A DNA stretch of 64,000 nt from Aeromicrobium fastidiosum (GTDB lineage: Bacteria > Actinomycetota > Actinomycetes > Propionibacteriales > Nocardioidaceae): NCBI RefSeq assembly GCF_017876595.1, contig NZ_JAGIOG010000001.1, positions 3,844,001 to 3,908,000 on the forward strand, given 5' to 3'. Each line of letters begins with the position of its first letter. Positions within the stretch are counted from its first letter, which is position 1. Below the pieces are notes generated by a model. That model saw only the letters and a list, made by a program, of their open reading frames with translations. It had not been told where the DNA came from and did no database searches. Positions 52,901-60,617 of this stretch are shown one piece after another. The position numbers and the translations under genes were made by a program.

Positions 52901-55900
52901 GGTGTTGTCGCCGAATGACCATACTGATCCGTCCCGCTTGATGACGTAGGAGCTTGCGACTCCCCCGCTGATGGCCGCGGCACGGCTGAACGACGGGATC
53001 TTCGTCGGACTGTTGTGAGTGCTTGTGTCACCGGTGCCGAGCTGGCCGTAGTTGTTGGCTCCCCAAGTCCAAACGGAACCGTCTGTCTTCACCGCAAGGC
53101 TGTGGATCGTTCCCGATCCGATGGATGCCACTCCGGACAGCACCTGGACGGGCGTGGACACTGACCCGCCTGCGGATCCGTTGCCGATCTGACCTGCGCT
53201 GTTGGATCCCCATCCCCACACGTTGCCGTCGCCATCTAGTGCGAGGAGACCGCAACCGCCGGGCGCGATCGAGCTGATATCGCTCAGGCCGGCGATCCTA
53301 GTTGGCGTGCTTGTTCCCGCTCCCATGGTGAACACTTCGCCTGCACCCGTGAGCGCGAAGGTGATCTTGCAGCCGGAGAACGCGCCGTTGCCGGTTTGGC
53401 CGACCTGCACGACGTTGCTCAAGACCTTCGCCGCGACGGGCGTGCTTTGGCTTGCCGTAGATCCTGTCCCAAGTTCGCCCGTAGCGTTGGTGCCGGAGCC
53501 AGACACCGTGCCATCTGGTCGCACGACGACTGTTCCCGAGTACGACGCCGACAACGCTGCGGAGGTGACTGGCGTTGCGAAGTTCTTCTCCGCGTACTTC
53601 ATCGATGGCGGATTGGCAGCATTTGTCCAGTCGGCATCCAGCGACTTGCCGTTGGTGGCGTTGCGATCCCATGTGCGGGCCACGTTGCCTGCCCGGTCGT
53701 AGGCGTAGACGACCGATTTGCCGTTCGGGTCTGTGACAGCTTTGAGCCACCCGCCTGCAGAGATTGACCTGGTGAGATCACAGCTGCGAGCCTTCGGCGC
53801 TTCTCCACTGGTGTCGCAGGTGGGGACGTCCTTGTAGTACGTGTAGGTGGTCTTGTCGCTCGAGCCCGTCTCATGGGCCTTGGGCGACCTCATTGCGGTG
53901 CGTTGGCCCTGCTCGTCGTAGGTGTACGTCGTGCACGTGTAGCTGTATCCGCTGCTGACGGGTGCCGTCGGGCTGCCGGGCGCTAGATTCGAGCTCGGTG
54001 ACGTGCAATCACCGGAGCTGACCCCTGCAGATGCAGGGGTGCTCGTCTCACACACGAGGCCGGTGTTGCCCGTAGGCGAACTTCCACATACTGAGCTTCC
54101 GCTGGTCTTGTTCGCGCTCGCGAGCTCTCCGTCGGCCGGGACATCGAGGCGCATCGTGGTCAGGTAGTCGCCCCATGAAGCGCCCGGCGCGTTTCCCCGA
54201 GGAGGGAGGATCTGGGTTTGGTCGGTCACGCCGTAGAGGGTTCCGGCCTGGATGCGAGTGGTGCCGTACGCGGCACGTCGGTGGGCGTTGATCCTGGCGG
54301 GCGAAAGGACCTTCGAGTACAGGGCGACCTCGTCCAGGTACGACAGGTCAGTGCCGTGATAGCCCAATGACAGCGGTGATCCAGCTGCTGCGAACGCGCC
54401 ATCGAGGGTGTCGTTGTAGATCGTTGTGCCGCTGGCCTGGCCGTCGACGTACATCTTGACGCCACTGGCTTGACCGGAGCCGTCGTAGCTGATGACGACG
54501 TGGTGCCACTGCCCGTCGGTTACCGGCGTGGTGCCGACGACGTTGATGAGCTTGCCGTTAGCCGCGTCAGACTGCATGTAGACCCACGGGAGTCCACCGG
54601 AGTAGCGGCCTGTCACGAGTTGCTGGTTGCCCGAAAGGCCGTAGCTCACTTGATAGTCCGTCGCAGTGCTTGTCGACTTCACCCATGACTCGACCGTGAA
54701 GTCCGAGTCAGCTGCACTGGTACCTGATGCGAACCCGGCGAGAGAGCTCACGCCACCTGTCCACGCGTTGGGTGCCAGCCCGACTGCCGTGTTCCCCGGA
54801 ACTGCCCCCGGCTGGCCGAGCTGTGTGGTCGTCGCGTATACACCGGAGTTGCCGCCTGCACTGGCATCGGCCATCGTGGTGCCGGTCTTCTCGCCCAACC
54901 TGTAGTACGCGATCGGGCTGTCCGTCTTCACCGATGGTGCGTAGTTCGCTGAGCCTGCGGTGGACTGGACATTGCCTGAACCGGTGACGCTGTTGTCGAA
55001 GGACCGCTGTCGGCCGTCAGCATCGAAGTATTGGTCATGTGTGCCGTAAGTGGTGATGTTGGCATTGGTGTTGCTCCAGCCACCAGCGGGGTTCGCGATT
55101 TCAACCTTGCGCAGCAGCTGCCCCATGTCGCCGTACTGGAACCCAACCCCCTGATCGGCGACGCTGACTCCGTCGATTGTTCCCGTCTGCACGTCGTTCA
55201 GAACGAATGGTGCCGAGCGTGGGACAGCTCGAGTGATGACCTGGCACAAGTTGTTGTCGACGAGATTGTCTGGTTGGCGGCAAGTTCCTGGCGCGCCGCC
55301 GGTGCCCCAGGGGTTCCCGTCCCAGAAGTAGCCGGCTTGTTTCACGTATTGGTCGTTGGCGCTGCCCCGATCGATCTCACCGATGCGGCCACGCTCATCG
55401 ATGCTGCGGTAGCGATTGCGCTGGCAAGCAGCATTCGCGTTGCAACCCGTGGCCGGGACGCTGTCCCCGAAGGTCACAGGCGCGGCCATGTCGGCCGTCA
55501 CATAATCCTCGACAGCCGTGCTGGTGGAGAACGTGTAGCCGTACTGGGTGCGAAGACCCTTGGTCGAGCCGCCTGTGTCGTTGCCCCGACGGTCGGTGAC
55601 CGAGAGGACGCGGTCTGCGCCGATAGGCGCACCGTCGATGAATGAAGGCGTGTAAGTGAAGGTTGTCTTCTTGCCCTTGGCATCAGTGACCGAGCACATC
55701 GCGCCGATCGTCGTAGTGTTCGGGGCCGAGCCTTGGCAGTTCTGGGTCGGCGTCTTATAGGTGTAGCTAGCTGACGGGCGCGTTCCAGCATCTGTGGAGA
55801 TGGGGTTGCCCGGGTCCCACACCTGGAGAAGCTGCGGAATCGGATCCTTGGTCACGACGTACGAGGTGACACGTCCGGCCGGGTCAGTGACCTTGACGTG

Positions 55901-58900
55901 GCGATTGTCGCCAGCGGCTGCTCCTCCGGCGTCGTAGTTGATGGTGTAGCGGGGGCAGGCAGCGCCGTCCTGGGGCGTGCACTTCCTGGCGTAGATCTGC
56001 GTGGGTCCGTACTGGATCGAGGCCTCGTAGACCATCACATTTCCGGCCGCGTCCGTAACGCGGATCAGCTTGCCCGCCACGTTGAAGTCGTAGCGGACCC
56101 GGTCTGGCCTGACGAGCGACCAGCCGATGTTCAGCGCTTGAGGATCGGCTGCGTTGCTGCAACCAGACGATCCGACACCCACATATCGGAAGAGGTACAT
56201 GTCGGTGCCGGCCGCCGCTTGATACGCCTGGTCGATGCACAGACCCGAGTAGGGGAGGTTATCCTCTTCCTTCGGCTTGGCGTTGAAAGGGAGCGTTGCC
56301 GGATTCAAGAGGTTGAGGATCGACTCCCCAATCGAGCCTGCACCACCGCTCAGATCAATCGGCAAAGAGACGTCACCCACGGTCGCGGCCAATGATCTCA
56401 GAGCGAACACGTGTCGCGTGCCGTCGCGGTCGACGTAGGTCATCGACAGCGGCTGCGAAACAGTCTGAAGGCTAGGCACCTTGAGACCTGCGATTCCGAA
56501 TCCTGAACCGGCGCTTTCGCCTGTCTCCCCGATGTCGAACTGCCAACCGGCACCGAGCGGGCCTCCACCGTTCATGTTCTCCTGGGAGTTGTAGACCCGA
56601 CCGAGGGAGAACGCGAGGTCGCCGTGATTCTGGATGGGCGTCGAGTCAGCTTGCTTGACGACCAAGTTGCCATTGGCGACGTTCACACTGGCTGATCCGC
56701 CGTTGCCGATGTCGGTGGAGTCATACGTCCACCAATCCTCAGTACCAAGTCCGCCACCGCAGACCGTCATTGGCTTGGTGACTGTCGCTGACGCACCCAA
56801 GATCGAGGAGGCCGTCGCTGGGACGTTGACGATCGAGCACCCACGGGTCGAGCCAAGTACCGTAGCGACGTAGTTGCCCACGCTGGTGTTGGTGACCCCG
56901 GCTGGGATGGTGATGTTGGCGACCGAAACTGCCAGCGATTCGACAAGACCACATAGGGAAGTTCCGCCCGGAGCACATGCGCTTAGCTGATTTCCGGCCC
57001 ATGTCAGCAAAGAACCGCCGGCGAGCAACGTCCCGTCGAGCGCTGACACGACGCTGGCACGACTGTTGCCGTCGATCGGGTTGACGCCGGTGTTGGTTGC
57101 CGTGATCTTCACCGTTGCGGCGTCCCCAGTATAGAAAACTGGGGCGGCTGTCGTGCCCCCGGACGCACCCGTCAAGTCGATGCTGAGGACTGGCAGGTTG
57201 GTGTCGTATGTCCAGGTCTGACCGGTCGTCGTTCCGAACCGCCCGTACATGACGACTTGCCCGTTGTCAGTTGCCGCCATGGCTGCACCATTTGTCGACG
57301 GCGGCGACGCAATGCCGGTCGCCTTCAACCAGTCGACGCCGTTCCATGCCCAGGTGTCGTTGTAGATCGTGGCCGTTGTCGCGTCGGAGATGAACCCGCC
57401 ATAGAGCACCGGACCGCCGATGCCGGGGTCGTAGGCGATTGCCGCGTCAGCACGGGCAGACGGTGTGTGAGCTGGTGTCTGTTGCGTCCACGCCCCGTTG
57501 TCATAGACCCACGTATCGCCGCGATATGCGCAGCCAACGTTGGGGCATAGTCCATTGGAGCTGGTGCCGGCGAGCCCGCCGAACAGCACGATATGGCCGT
57601 TGGCCTCGGAGTACGACATTGCAGCCGTACTCCGTACCGGCGGCGCACCCGCAGCACCGTTGGCGACCAGCTGCGACCAGACGTTGTTCTTCAGCAGCCA
57701 CATGTCGTTGCGGAGCACAAGGAATCTTTGGCCACCGAACATGACGAGACCTTGAAGATCCTGGCTCCAAACCATTGAAGCCGCGGCACGCTCGGGTGGC
57801 AACGTTCCGGTAGGAGTCAATTGGACCCAGTCAGTGCCGGTCCACTTCCAGGTGTCGTTGAAGATTGTGCTGGTGCCGTTGAGCCATCGCTGGCCACCTG
57901 TCATCACAACGGCGTTGTGCTCAGGGCTCCAAGCCATTGCTTGGTGGAAGCGCGCCGGTGGTTTGGTCGCCGGGTTGAGCTTCGTCCAAGTGCCTGATGC
58001 CCAGATCCAAGTGTCGCCGTTCGTATTGTCTTGGATGTTGGAGGGCGCGCCACCGAAAAGCACGATCTGTTGACGCGCTTTGTCATACGCAGATGCAGCC
58101 TTGTACGGCGTCGAAGGCGACGTGGGAGTGGTCGCTTGGACCCAGTTCGGCGAGAAGTACTCACCGGAGGCACCCGACTGCGGCGCCTGGACGAAATTGG
58201 CTTGTGTTATCGCGCCGCTGCTGTCCCCCCGAGACGACGACGGTACCGAAGCTCCGTCACGCGGCGCGTCTGTCGTGGCCGTACCCGTAGGTGCGGGAGC
58301 GGTTGGAGTTGCCTCCGAGGTCTGAGGCTCCGAGGGTGTGGGATCCGACGGCGTCGGCTCGGCTTCTTCGGGCTCGGCTGGGACCTCACTCGGCGGCACC
58401 GTCGGGGTCGGTGCGACGGGTGCCGGCGTCTCAGCCGGCTCCTCGGGCTCCGGCAACGGATTGGCCTTGGATCCCGCGGCTGGCTCGAACAAGGGGGCAT
58501 CCCCAGGCACCGCTGTTTGAGCTACCTCCGAGTATGTGCAAATCTTCTCGAGACTGTCGGTGGGGAAGAACGTGTTCTCTTCCGTTGGTTCAGAGCACGT
58601 CTTGACAGACTTCTTCGGCACATCAGGCGACAGCGAAGTACCGTCTGGCTGTGTTGGCGCTGCCAGCGACTTACCCGCATCCCCGCCCGGCAGGAGACGC
58701 TTCAAAGTGGTTGCCAAAGCCGCATCAGGTGCTGCGAGTTCAACCGCTTGAGACTTCGGCCGGTCGCCCGGCTTCATCATGGGTACATCCATCGATACCG
58801 GCGTCGCGCCGTTATCGCTACCCAATCTCGGAAGATCCGCGCCGGTCATCAAGGTCGCAATCATCGCGAGCGCGACGACTGGAGCAAGCAGCCAACCCAG

Positions 58901-58990
58901 CGAAACACGGCGCTTTGACCGTCGACGCCCTCCGGCCGTCGCGCGCTTCGTCCGAGAATCCGAACCTGAACGGCGGTGTTGGGTTTGCAT
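46985..58990 (-). CDS. Giant RHS/YD-repeat protein with TNT-like C-terminal toxin domain
   Basis: 4001 residues. N-terminus: basic RRSKRR then a hydrophobic signal or anchor (about 34-52) and a Pro/Glu/Thr linker (to about 260). Kelch-type repeats (DTW..., IVLFGG) about 280-600; LamG-like domain about 1355-1576 (AYYRLGEKTG, WHHVVISYDGSG); RCC1 repeats about 1810-2145 (WGANNYGQLG, WGSNSAGQIG); glycine-rich insert about 2485-2767; YD repeats (YSYDANNRV, FTYDLLGRRL) between and after. The RHS core ends near 3690 (GARTYSPALASFTGPDNY, NAFDPTGHF). The last 80 residues (RYFGDGSGAVGRYLTP ... GQPGGGTQYFVPN) resemble the TNT/DUF4237 NAD+ glycohydrolases. ATG 58990 with AGGGGG chosen over the upstream TTG. 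Codon use is AT-richer than the chromosome. Probable contact-dependent toxin (inference). Confidence 0.9.
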   Translation of the reverse strand: MQTQHRRSGSDSRTKRATAGGRRRSKRRVSLGWLLAPVVALAMIATLMTGADLPRLGSDNGATPVSMDVPMMKPGDRPKSQAVELAAPDAALATTLKRLLPGGDAGKSLAAPTQPDGTSLSPDVPKKSVKTCSEPTEENTFFPTDSLEKICTYSEVAQTAVPGDAPLFEPAAGSKANPLPEPEEPAETPAPVAPTPTVPPSEVPAEPEEAEPTPSDPTPSEPQTSEATPTAPAPTGTATTDAPRDGASVPSSSRGDSSGAITQANFVQAPQSGASGEYFSPNWVQATTPTSPSTPYKAASAYDKARQQIVLFGGAPSNIQDNTNGDTWIWASGTWTKLNPATKPPARFHQAMAWSPEHNAVVMTGGQRWLNGTSTIFNDTWKWTGTDWVQLTPTGTLPPERAAASMVWSQDLQGLVMFGGQRFLVLRNDMWLLKNNVWSQLVANGAAGAPPVRSTAAMSYSEANGHIVLFGGLAGTSSNGLCPNVGCAYRGDTWVYDNGAWTQQTPAHTPSARADAAIAYDPGIGGPVLYGGFISDATTATIYNDTWAWNGVDWLKATGIASPPSTNGAAMAATDNGQVVMYGRFGTTTGQTWTYDTNLPVLSIDLTGASGGTTAAPVFYTGDAATVKITATNTGVNPIDGNSRASVVSALDGTLLAGGSLLTWAGNQLSACAPGGTSLCGLVESLAVSVANITIPAGVTNTSVGNYVATVLGSTRGCSIVNVPATASSILGASATVTKPMTVCGGGLGTEDWWTYDSTDIGNGGSASVNVANGNLVVKQADSTPIQNHGDLAFSLGRVYNSQENMNGGGPLGAGWQFDIGETGESAGSGFGIAGLKVPSLQTVSQPLSMTYVDRDGTRHVFALRSLAATVGDVSLPIDLSGGAGSIGESILNLLNPATLPFNAKPKEEDNLPYSGLCIDQAYQAAAGTDMYLFRYVGVGSSGCSNAADPQALNIGWSLVRPDRVRYDFNVAGKLIRVTDAAGNVMVYEASIQYGPTQIYARKCTPQDGAACPRYTINYDAGGAAAGDNRHVKVTDPAGRVTSYVVTKDPIPQLLQVWDPGNPISTDAGTRPSASYTYKTPTQNCQGSAPNTTTIGAMCSVTDAKGKKTTFTYTPSFIDGAPIGADRVLSVTDRRGNDTGGSTKGLRTQYGYTFSTSTAVEDYVTADMAAPVTFGDSVPATGCNANAACQRNRYRSIDERGRIGEIDRGSANDQYVKQAGYFWDGNPWGTGGAPGTCRQPDNLVDNNLCQVITRAVPRSAPFVLNDVQTGTIDGVSVADQGVGFQYGDMGQLLRKVEIANPAGGWSNTNANITTYGTHDQYFDADGRQRSFDNSVTGSGNVQSTAGSANYAPSVKTDSPIAYYRLGEKTGTTMADASAGGNSGVYATTTQLGQPGAVPGNTAVGLAPNAWTGGVSSLAGFASGTSAADSDFTVESWVKSTSTATDYQVSYGLSGNQQLVTGRYSGGLPWVYMQSDAANGKLINVVGTTPVTDGQWHHVVISYDGSGQASGVKMYVDGQASGTTIYNDTLDGAFAAAGSPLSLGYHGTDLSYLDEVALYSKVLSPARINAHRRAAYGTTRIQAGTLYGVTDQTQILPPRGNAPGASWGDYLTTMRLDVPADGELASANKTSGSSVCGSSPTGNTGLVCETSTPASAGVSSGDCTSPSSNLAPGSPTAPVSSGYSYTCTTYTYDEQGQRTAMRSPKAHETGSSDKTTYTYYKDVPTCDTSGEAPKARSCDLTRSISAGGWLKAVTDPNGKSVVYAYDRAGNVARTWDRNATNGKSLDADWTNAANPPSMKYAEKNFATPVTSAALSASYSGTVVVRPDGTVSGSGTNATGELGTGSTASQSTPVAAKVLSNVVQVGQTGNGAFSGCKITFALTGAGEVFTMGAGTSTPTRIAGLSDISSIAPGGCGLLALDGDGNVWGWGSNSAGQIGNGSAGGSVSTPVQVLSGVASIGSGTIHSLAVKTDGSVWTWGANNYGQLGTGDTSTHNSPTKIPSFSRAAAISGGVASSYVIKRDGSVWSFGDNTSGALGIGSTDASSSTPKRITSLGEGTAAGLVREIAGTAYGAAALMTDGRVRAWGLNNGGQLGGATTDASAASPVLIPGVSDQAAISGGWATYLTANRAGATTIWGDTGSNQRGDGTSPATSAPSVTGHTISPYDVPWKYSRASRDPVGNLATQVTNSSGEQRVTRPARGNAITTSAFDVTATFDANGNRVSAMTPMEREGTKRSTTTFDPFGNATRSTDPRGNATLTSYDIVNRANAIRTTRADAANSPASVCVANASASDPWASAQVGHKVCVLSSTYDGADHTITTTDQNSQTSKTTYDGVGRKVRQTSPRNSGAYTNLSTIWNYDRDGNVTDVCPPRQFDSAHEANTTTGCTSTGAYSSHTSYDRAGRAATQTSYRVTSATTATALISSTTFDADGNPIISVDANGHDTTFTYDLLGRRLTQSAPRSDTKRYSTKWNYDAAGNVTSIQAPGSLNIGSGRDGRITVDGTTAANSSDGIVHNRANPFLIPDGAQYRSVRLTGGGWIKSASPVGLMFSATEDVTICATCGVDQSGTGYKGGAGGNNGGLGSANGLNAQNPNSDGNNGNGGHFGYNQTLSAGGGGGGGHKTAGTAGLPTPPTPGGAAGLASGTEDFSDVGTDYLVGSGGGGGGGGQALLAPAGGSGGNGGGYVRITASTVTVAGQIDASGKAGITSSGNSGAGGGGAGGGIWLAAPEITLGSPNVLNVSGGAGGTTTNNLNGGSGASGYVRIDADTVSNPPAGANRTRAANITSYSYDANNRVVDTLLGAQTLSADPTVDASSRAVPDAQGLFNTRTRNVYDPDGRVVSVLPPQAFTDAASLNNPKTDTAGRTDFDLNGRAVATYDPRYNSTVDDKGTGNDGGTGVNQQAVQCPTGAKPQTVEGLGSYASDVGVCVTRTVFDANGNVAVAYMPTSSGDDNRRTEYTYSDDNLPLSVTGPDPSGSGRVTISKTLYDGVGRPIKTTDAQDHSTVTTYTADGLVSSTNAQGYTIGSTTVTHLTQMGYDANGQQTTSIAPNGSTSPANFTTTTTYSSDGLTAAVSAPGTSAGSFNTTNYTYDLVGNPLTVKSPEQVAAGTSGKAAVNTFTWDNMIATTANPIEFGSGTGSYRTTRYSYTPSGQKSSAEIARCDSANLSDCTPSNAAWHSGGTTRYTYAPNGLNVDQIGKDNKSITKEYDQAGRVKKITDPTSDITISANYYLDGLLRTVGDNKNSNTYAYDARGQVSARSDETPSNGVTGGAVQRTSYGYNDAGLPTKMTSGVNSGNTTSMSYDSAGRLLQKTDNGGSGQTTTYDPQPDNTLGATETKVSGSTVAKFEYKYDNNGNIKNQAVTGSVPNYANTYSYNPANNITDYTRSGTSPAHVAYTWDRNANRLTAATDAQGPAPASTSTWTYRVDNSIARQVTTSRSTRDFNYSNAGLLTSDGCNTFTYDDFDRSSHVATSGSTDCGGDSFTTDYTYDGLDRQRTANVDGSTEVSNSATKTVFDGLSNTMVGQINAATNGTTSPNVLYQLGPDGSHVAMKQTVSDAATSYLIDDGQGNISTQITTGGNTACEASYDPFGNPGYPTATSKKMCAAGGSQAATTGNAAWYRDQTRDGGTGNYQLGARTYSPALASFTGPDNYRVSDAGTDLSVGVDPLTQNTYTYVNGNPVNAFDPTGHFATASDDGQSSPSGYYATDGFNRYYTTTKVTGQGKVYGVRRSDLVKTGRARDALGGFLSSISGTVDALSMLSPQRFLARQVGLDRTSSTLVQDFTDWATGAERGTLNYQRGEAVSLLGGLLTAPAEGSSLGLRSLSTLKFGRYGSAARDSAETAASIGRRVTSGSSRPLKSVETAGSSGSKARVTKPVAEVSRPDSFAGVREASQYMRDAGVPRSVRKEVVDSFERGTISVQKAGTDTYGLRYFGDGSGAVGRYLTPTFPAGRSSLALPPGNSMGSIAQFRIQEGATYFSGRVGPNFGQPGGGTQYFVPNLADLSRQ

Positions 58991-59008
58991 GCTGCCCCCT
59001 GCGTGCAA

Positions 59009-59217
59009 TTGATGTCGTGCCGGATTGGTACAGCACCACCACTGTCGTGACTCAACAGGTTGCAGGCGACACCGAGATATTGGCAGAGTCGGCGACTACT
59101 TGTCTGCATCTTTCTGAGAATTTCCTTAACCGAGTCCCGACAGGCACAACGCTGTTACCTTCTGAAGGTCACGACGTCGTGGTGCGCCCAGTTCGGCGCG
59201 CTCAATCAGGGGGCGAC
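59009..59217. promoter_or_regulatory. Divergent spacer between RHS and lipoprotein genes
   Basis: About 210 bp with no gene. It must hold both promoters, but I see no convincing -35/-10 pair in either direction; a 12-bp palindrome CACGACGTCGTG lies near 59170-59181. It is more AT-rich than the chromosome. Confidence 0.4.
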
Positions 59218-59535
59218 ATGAAAATTCGGCTTTGCGCCGCCGGGCTCGCTCTCCTGGGCTCGGTCGGAGCCTGTAGCGGCGGAGTCAGCCCCGACCGCCC
59301 AACCCAGGCCGAAGTATCGAGGGCCATGAGCGGCAACAGCAGCTCGTTCGGAGCCGCCATCCCAGATGCCGCTATCCCGTGCATAGCCAAAGTCCTCGTT
59401 GAGTCCGACGTCTCAGACAAGACCCTGAAAGCAATCGTCAAAGGCAAAAATGCCTTCAGTGGCAATGAAGATGACCAGATGGCATTGCAAGAACTAACGC
59501 CAGACTTTAGTGAATGCGTGACCGATAGCGACTAG
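59218..59535 (+). CDS. Small putative lipoprotein, function unknown
   Basis: 105 residues. Lipoprotein signal MKIRLCAAGLALLGSVGAC with lipidation Cys near 19, then a soluble part with Cys residues in PCIAKV and ECVTDSD, which could pair. Strong AGGGGG ribosome site before ATG 59218. Divergent from the RHS gene across about 230 bp; may be part of the RHS system or an accessory surface factor. No domain recognised. Confidence 0.7.
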   Translation: MKIRLCAAGLALLGSVGACSGGVSPDRPTQAEVSRAMSGNSSSFGAAIPDAAIPCIAKVLVESDVSDKTLKAIVKGKNAFSGNEDDQMALQELTPDFSECVTDSD

Positions 59536-59630
59536 ACGAGTCGAGCACAGCTGATTTGCTGTCGGCAGGAGCAAACCCGCCACCCTGCGGGGCAGCAATC
59601 TAACTCGCGTATTTCACCCGTGGGCATCAA

Positions 59631-60572
59631 ATGCCTCATGCACACTGTGGCATGCCCCTCTTCTTTCCCAGTTCTCGAACGTTCCAAGCGCAACTGACTC
59701 GGCTCTACGACTTCGTCAACCCGACAGCTGCTGCGATGTGGAACTTGCGCTGGCAGGTCGCTGGGTATGTCTCGGAGCGACCAGGAGCGCGCAATGACGA
59801 GCTCGAGCGACGATTCGTTGCCGGCAGTGACATCGGCAGCGCCAACCTCCGCCGCCACTGCCTGGATACGACGTGGCAAAGCCAATTGAATGAGCTGGGT
59901 GTGCTCACTCTCTTCCAGGCAATCGGGCTGTACGAGGGGTGGGTCGCCGGATTCGAGATCGGAAACAAGACACAGCGCGAACGGCTGATGTTCCCGTCCC
60001 AGAGCTGGACCGGCAAGAAAGAAGGCGGGCCAGACTTCCTCGCGTCCTTGTCACCATCTGACGGCCTCACCCGCGCGTACTCGCTGCCGCTGTCAGAATC
60101 GTCTCGGTGCTTACCGGCTCGTCTAGACGATCTACTTGTGACGTTTCGGAGCTTCAAGGAAGTCCGCAACTCGTGCGCTCATGGGGGTCGTCTCGCAAGT
60201 GACCTAGCAGTCAGCACGACCGCGGAAGCCAAGGATTGCTCGGCCGGTTTTGGGCTTCGCGACCTGCCTCTGCGGCTCGCAGACGTCAGGCTGAACGAGC
60301 CGATCGAGTTTGGACTACTTGAAGCGAAAGCGGCATGCGCCTTGCTGCTCAAACTCGTCACCACGCTGGATCACGGATTCGCATGCACCGACGACGCTGA
60401 ACGTATCTTCGCCGCCGAATGGAAGACCAAGATCGGGACTCAAATGCTGTCGGCAAACGCTCAGAAACGCGAAGCTCGCCTCAGCCTACTCAGCAAGAGG
60501 GCAGGCTTCCCGGTCCCCGATGACGCGACTGGCGTGTACGACGTCCTCCGTCAGCGGTACTTGGTCATCTAG
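59631..60572 (+). CDS. HEPN-motif protein (gene 1 of a pair), function unknown
   Basis: 313 residues (ATG 59631; ATG 59652, starting MPLFFPSSRTF, is an alternative). Mostly helical. SFKEVRNSCAHGGR holds R179-N-S-C-A-H184, the R-N-x3-H signature of HEPN ribonucleases, within a helical region (LLVTFRSFKEV). No other known domain. HEPN proteins usually dimerise and cleave RNA. Cotranscribed with the next gene, which has the same motif. Confidence 0.7.
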   Translation: MPHAHCGMPLFFPSSRTFQAQLTRLYDFVNPTAAAMWNLRWQVAGYVSERPGARNDELERRFVAGSDIGSANLRRHCLDTTWQSQLNELGVLTLFQAIGLYEGWVAGFEIGNKTQRERLMFPSQSWTGKKEGGPDFLASLSPSDGLTRAYSLPLSESSRCLPARLDDLLVTFRSFKEVRNSCAHGGRLASDLAVSTTAEAKDCSAGFGLRDLPLRLADVRLNEPIEFGLLEAKAACALLLKLVTTLDHGFACTDDAERIFAAEWKTKIGTQMLSANAQKREARLSLLSKRAGFPVPDDATGVYDVLRQRYLVI

Positions 60573-60617
60573 CTCGAACCTACGCCAGTCGCCGGCGACG
60601 CCGACTAGTGTCGTCTG

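Noticed and set aside
47900..56600. Many short repeated motifs resembling a CRISPR or satellite
   Set aside because: They are YD-repeat and RCC1 codons within one long reading frame.
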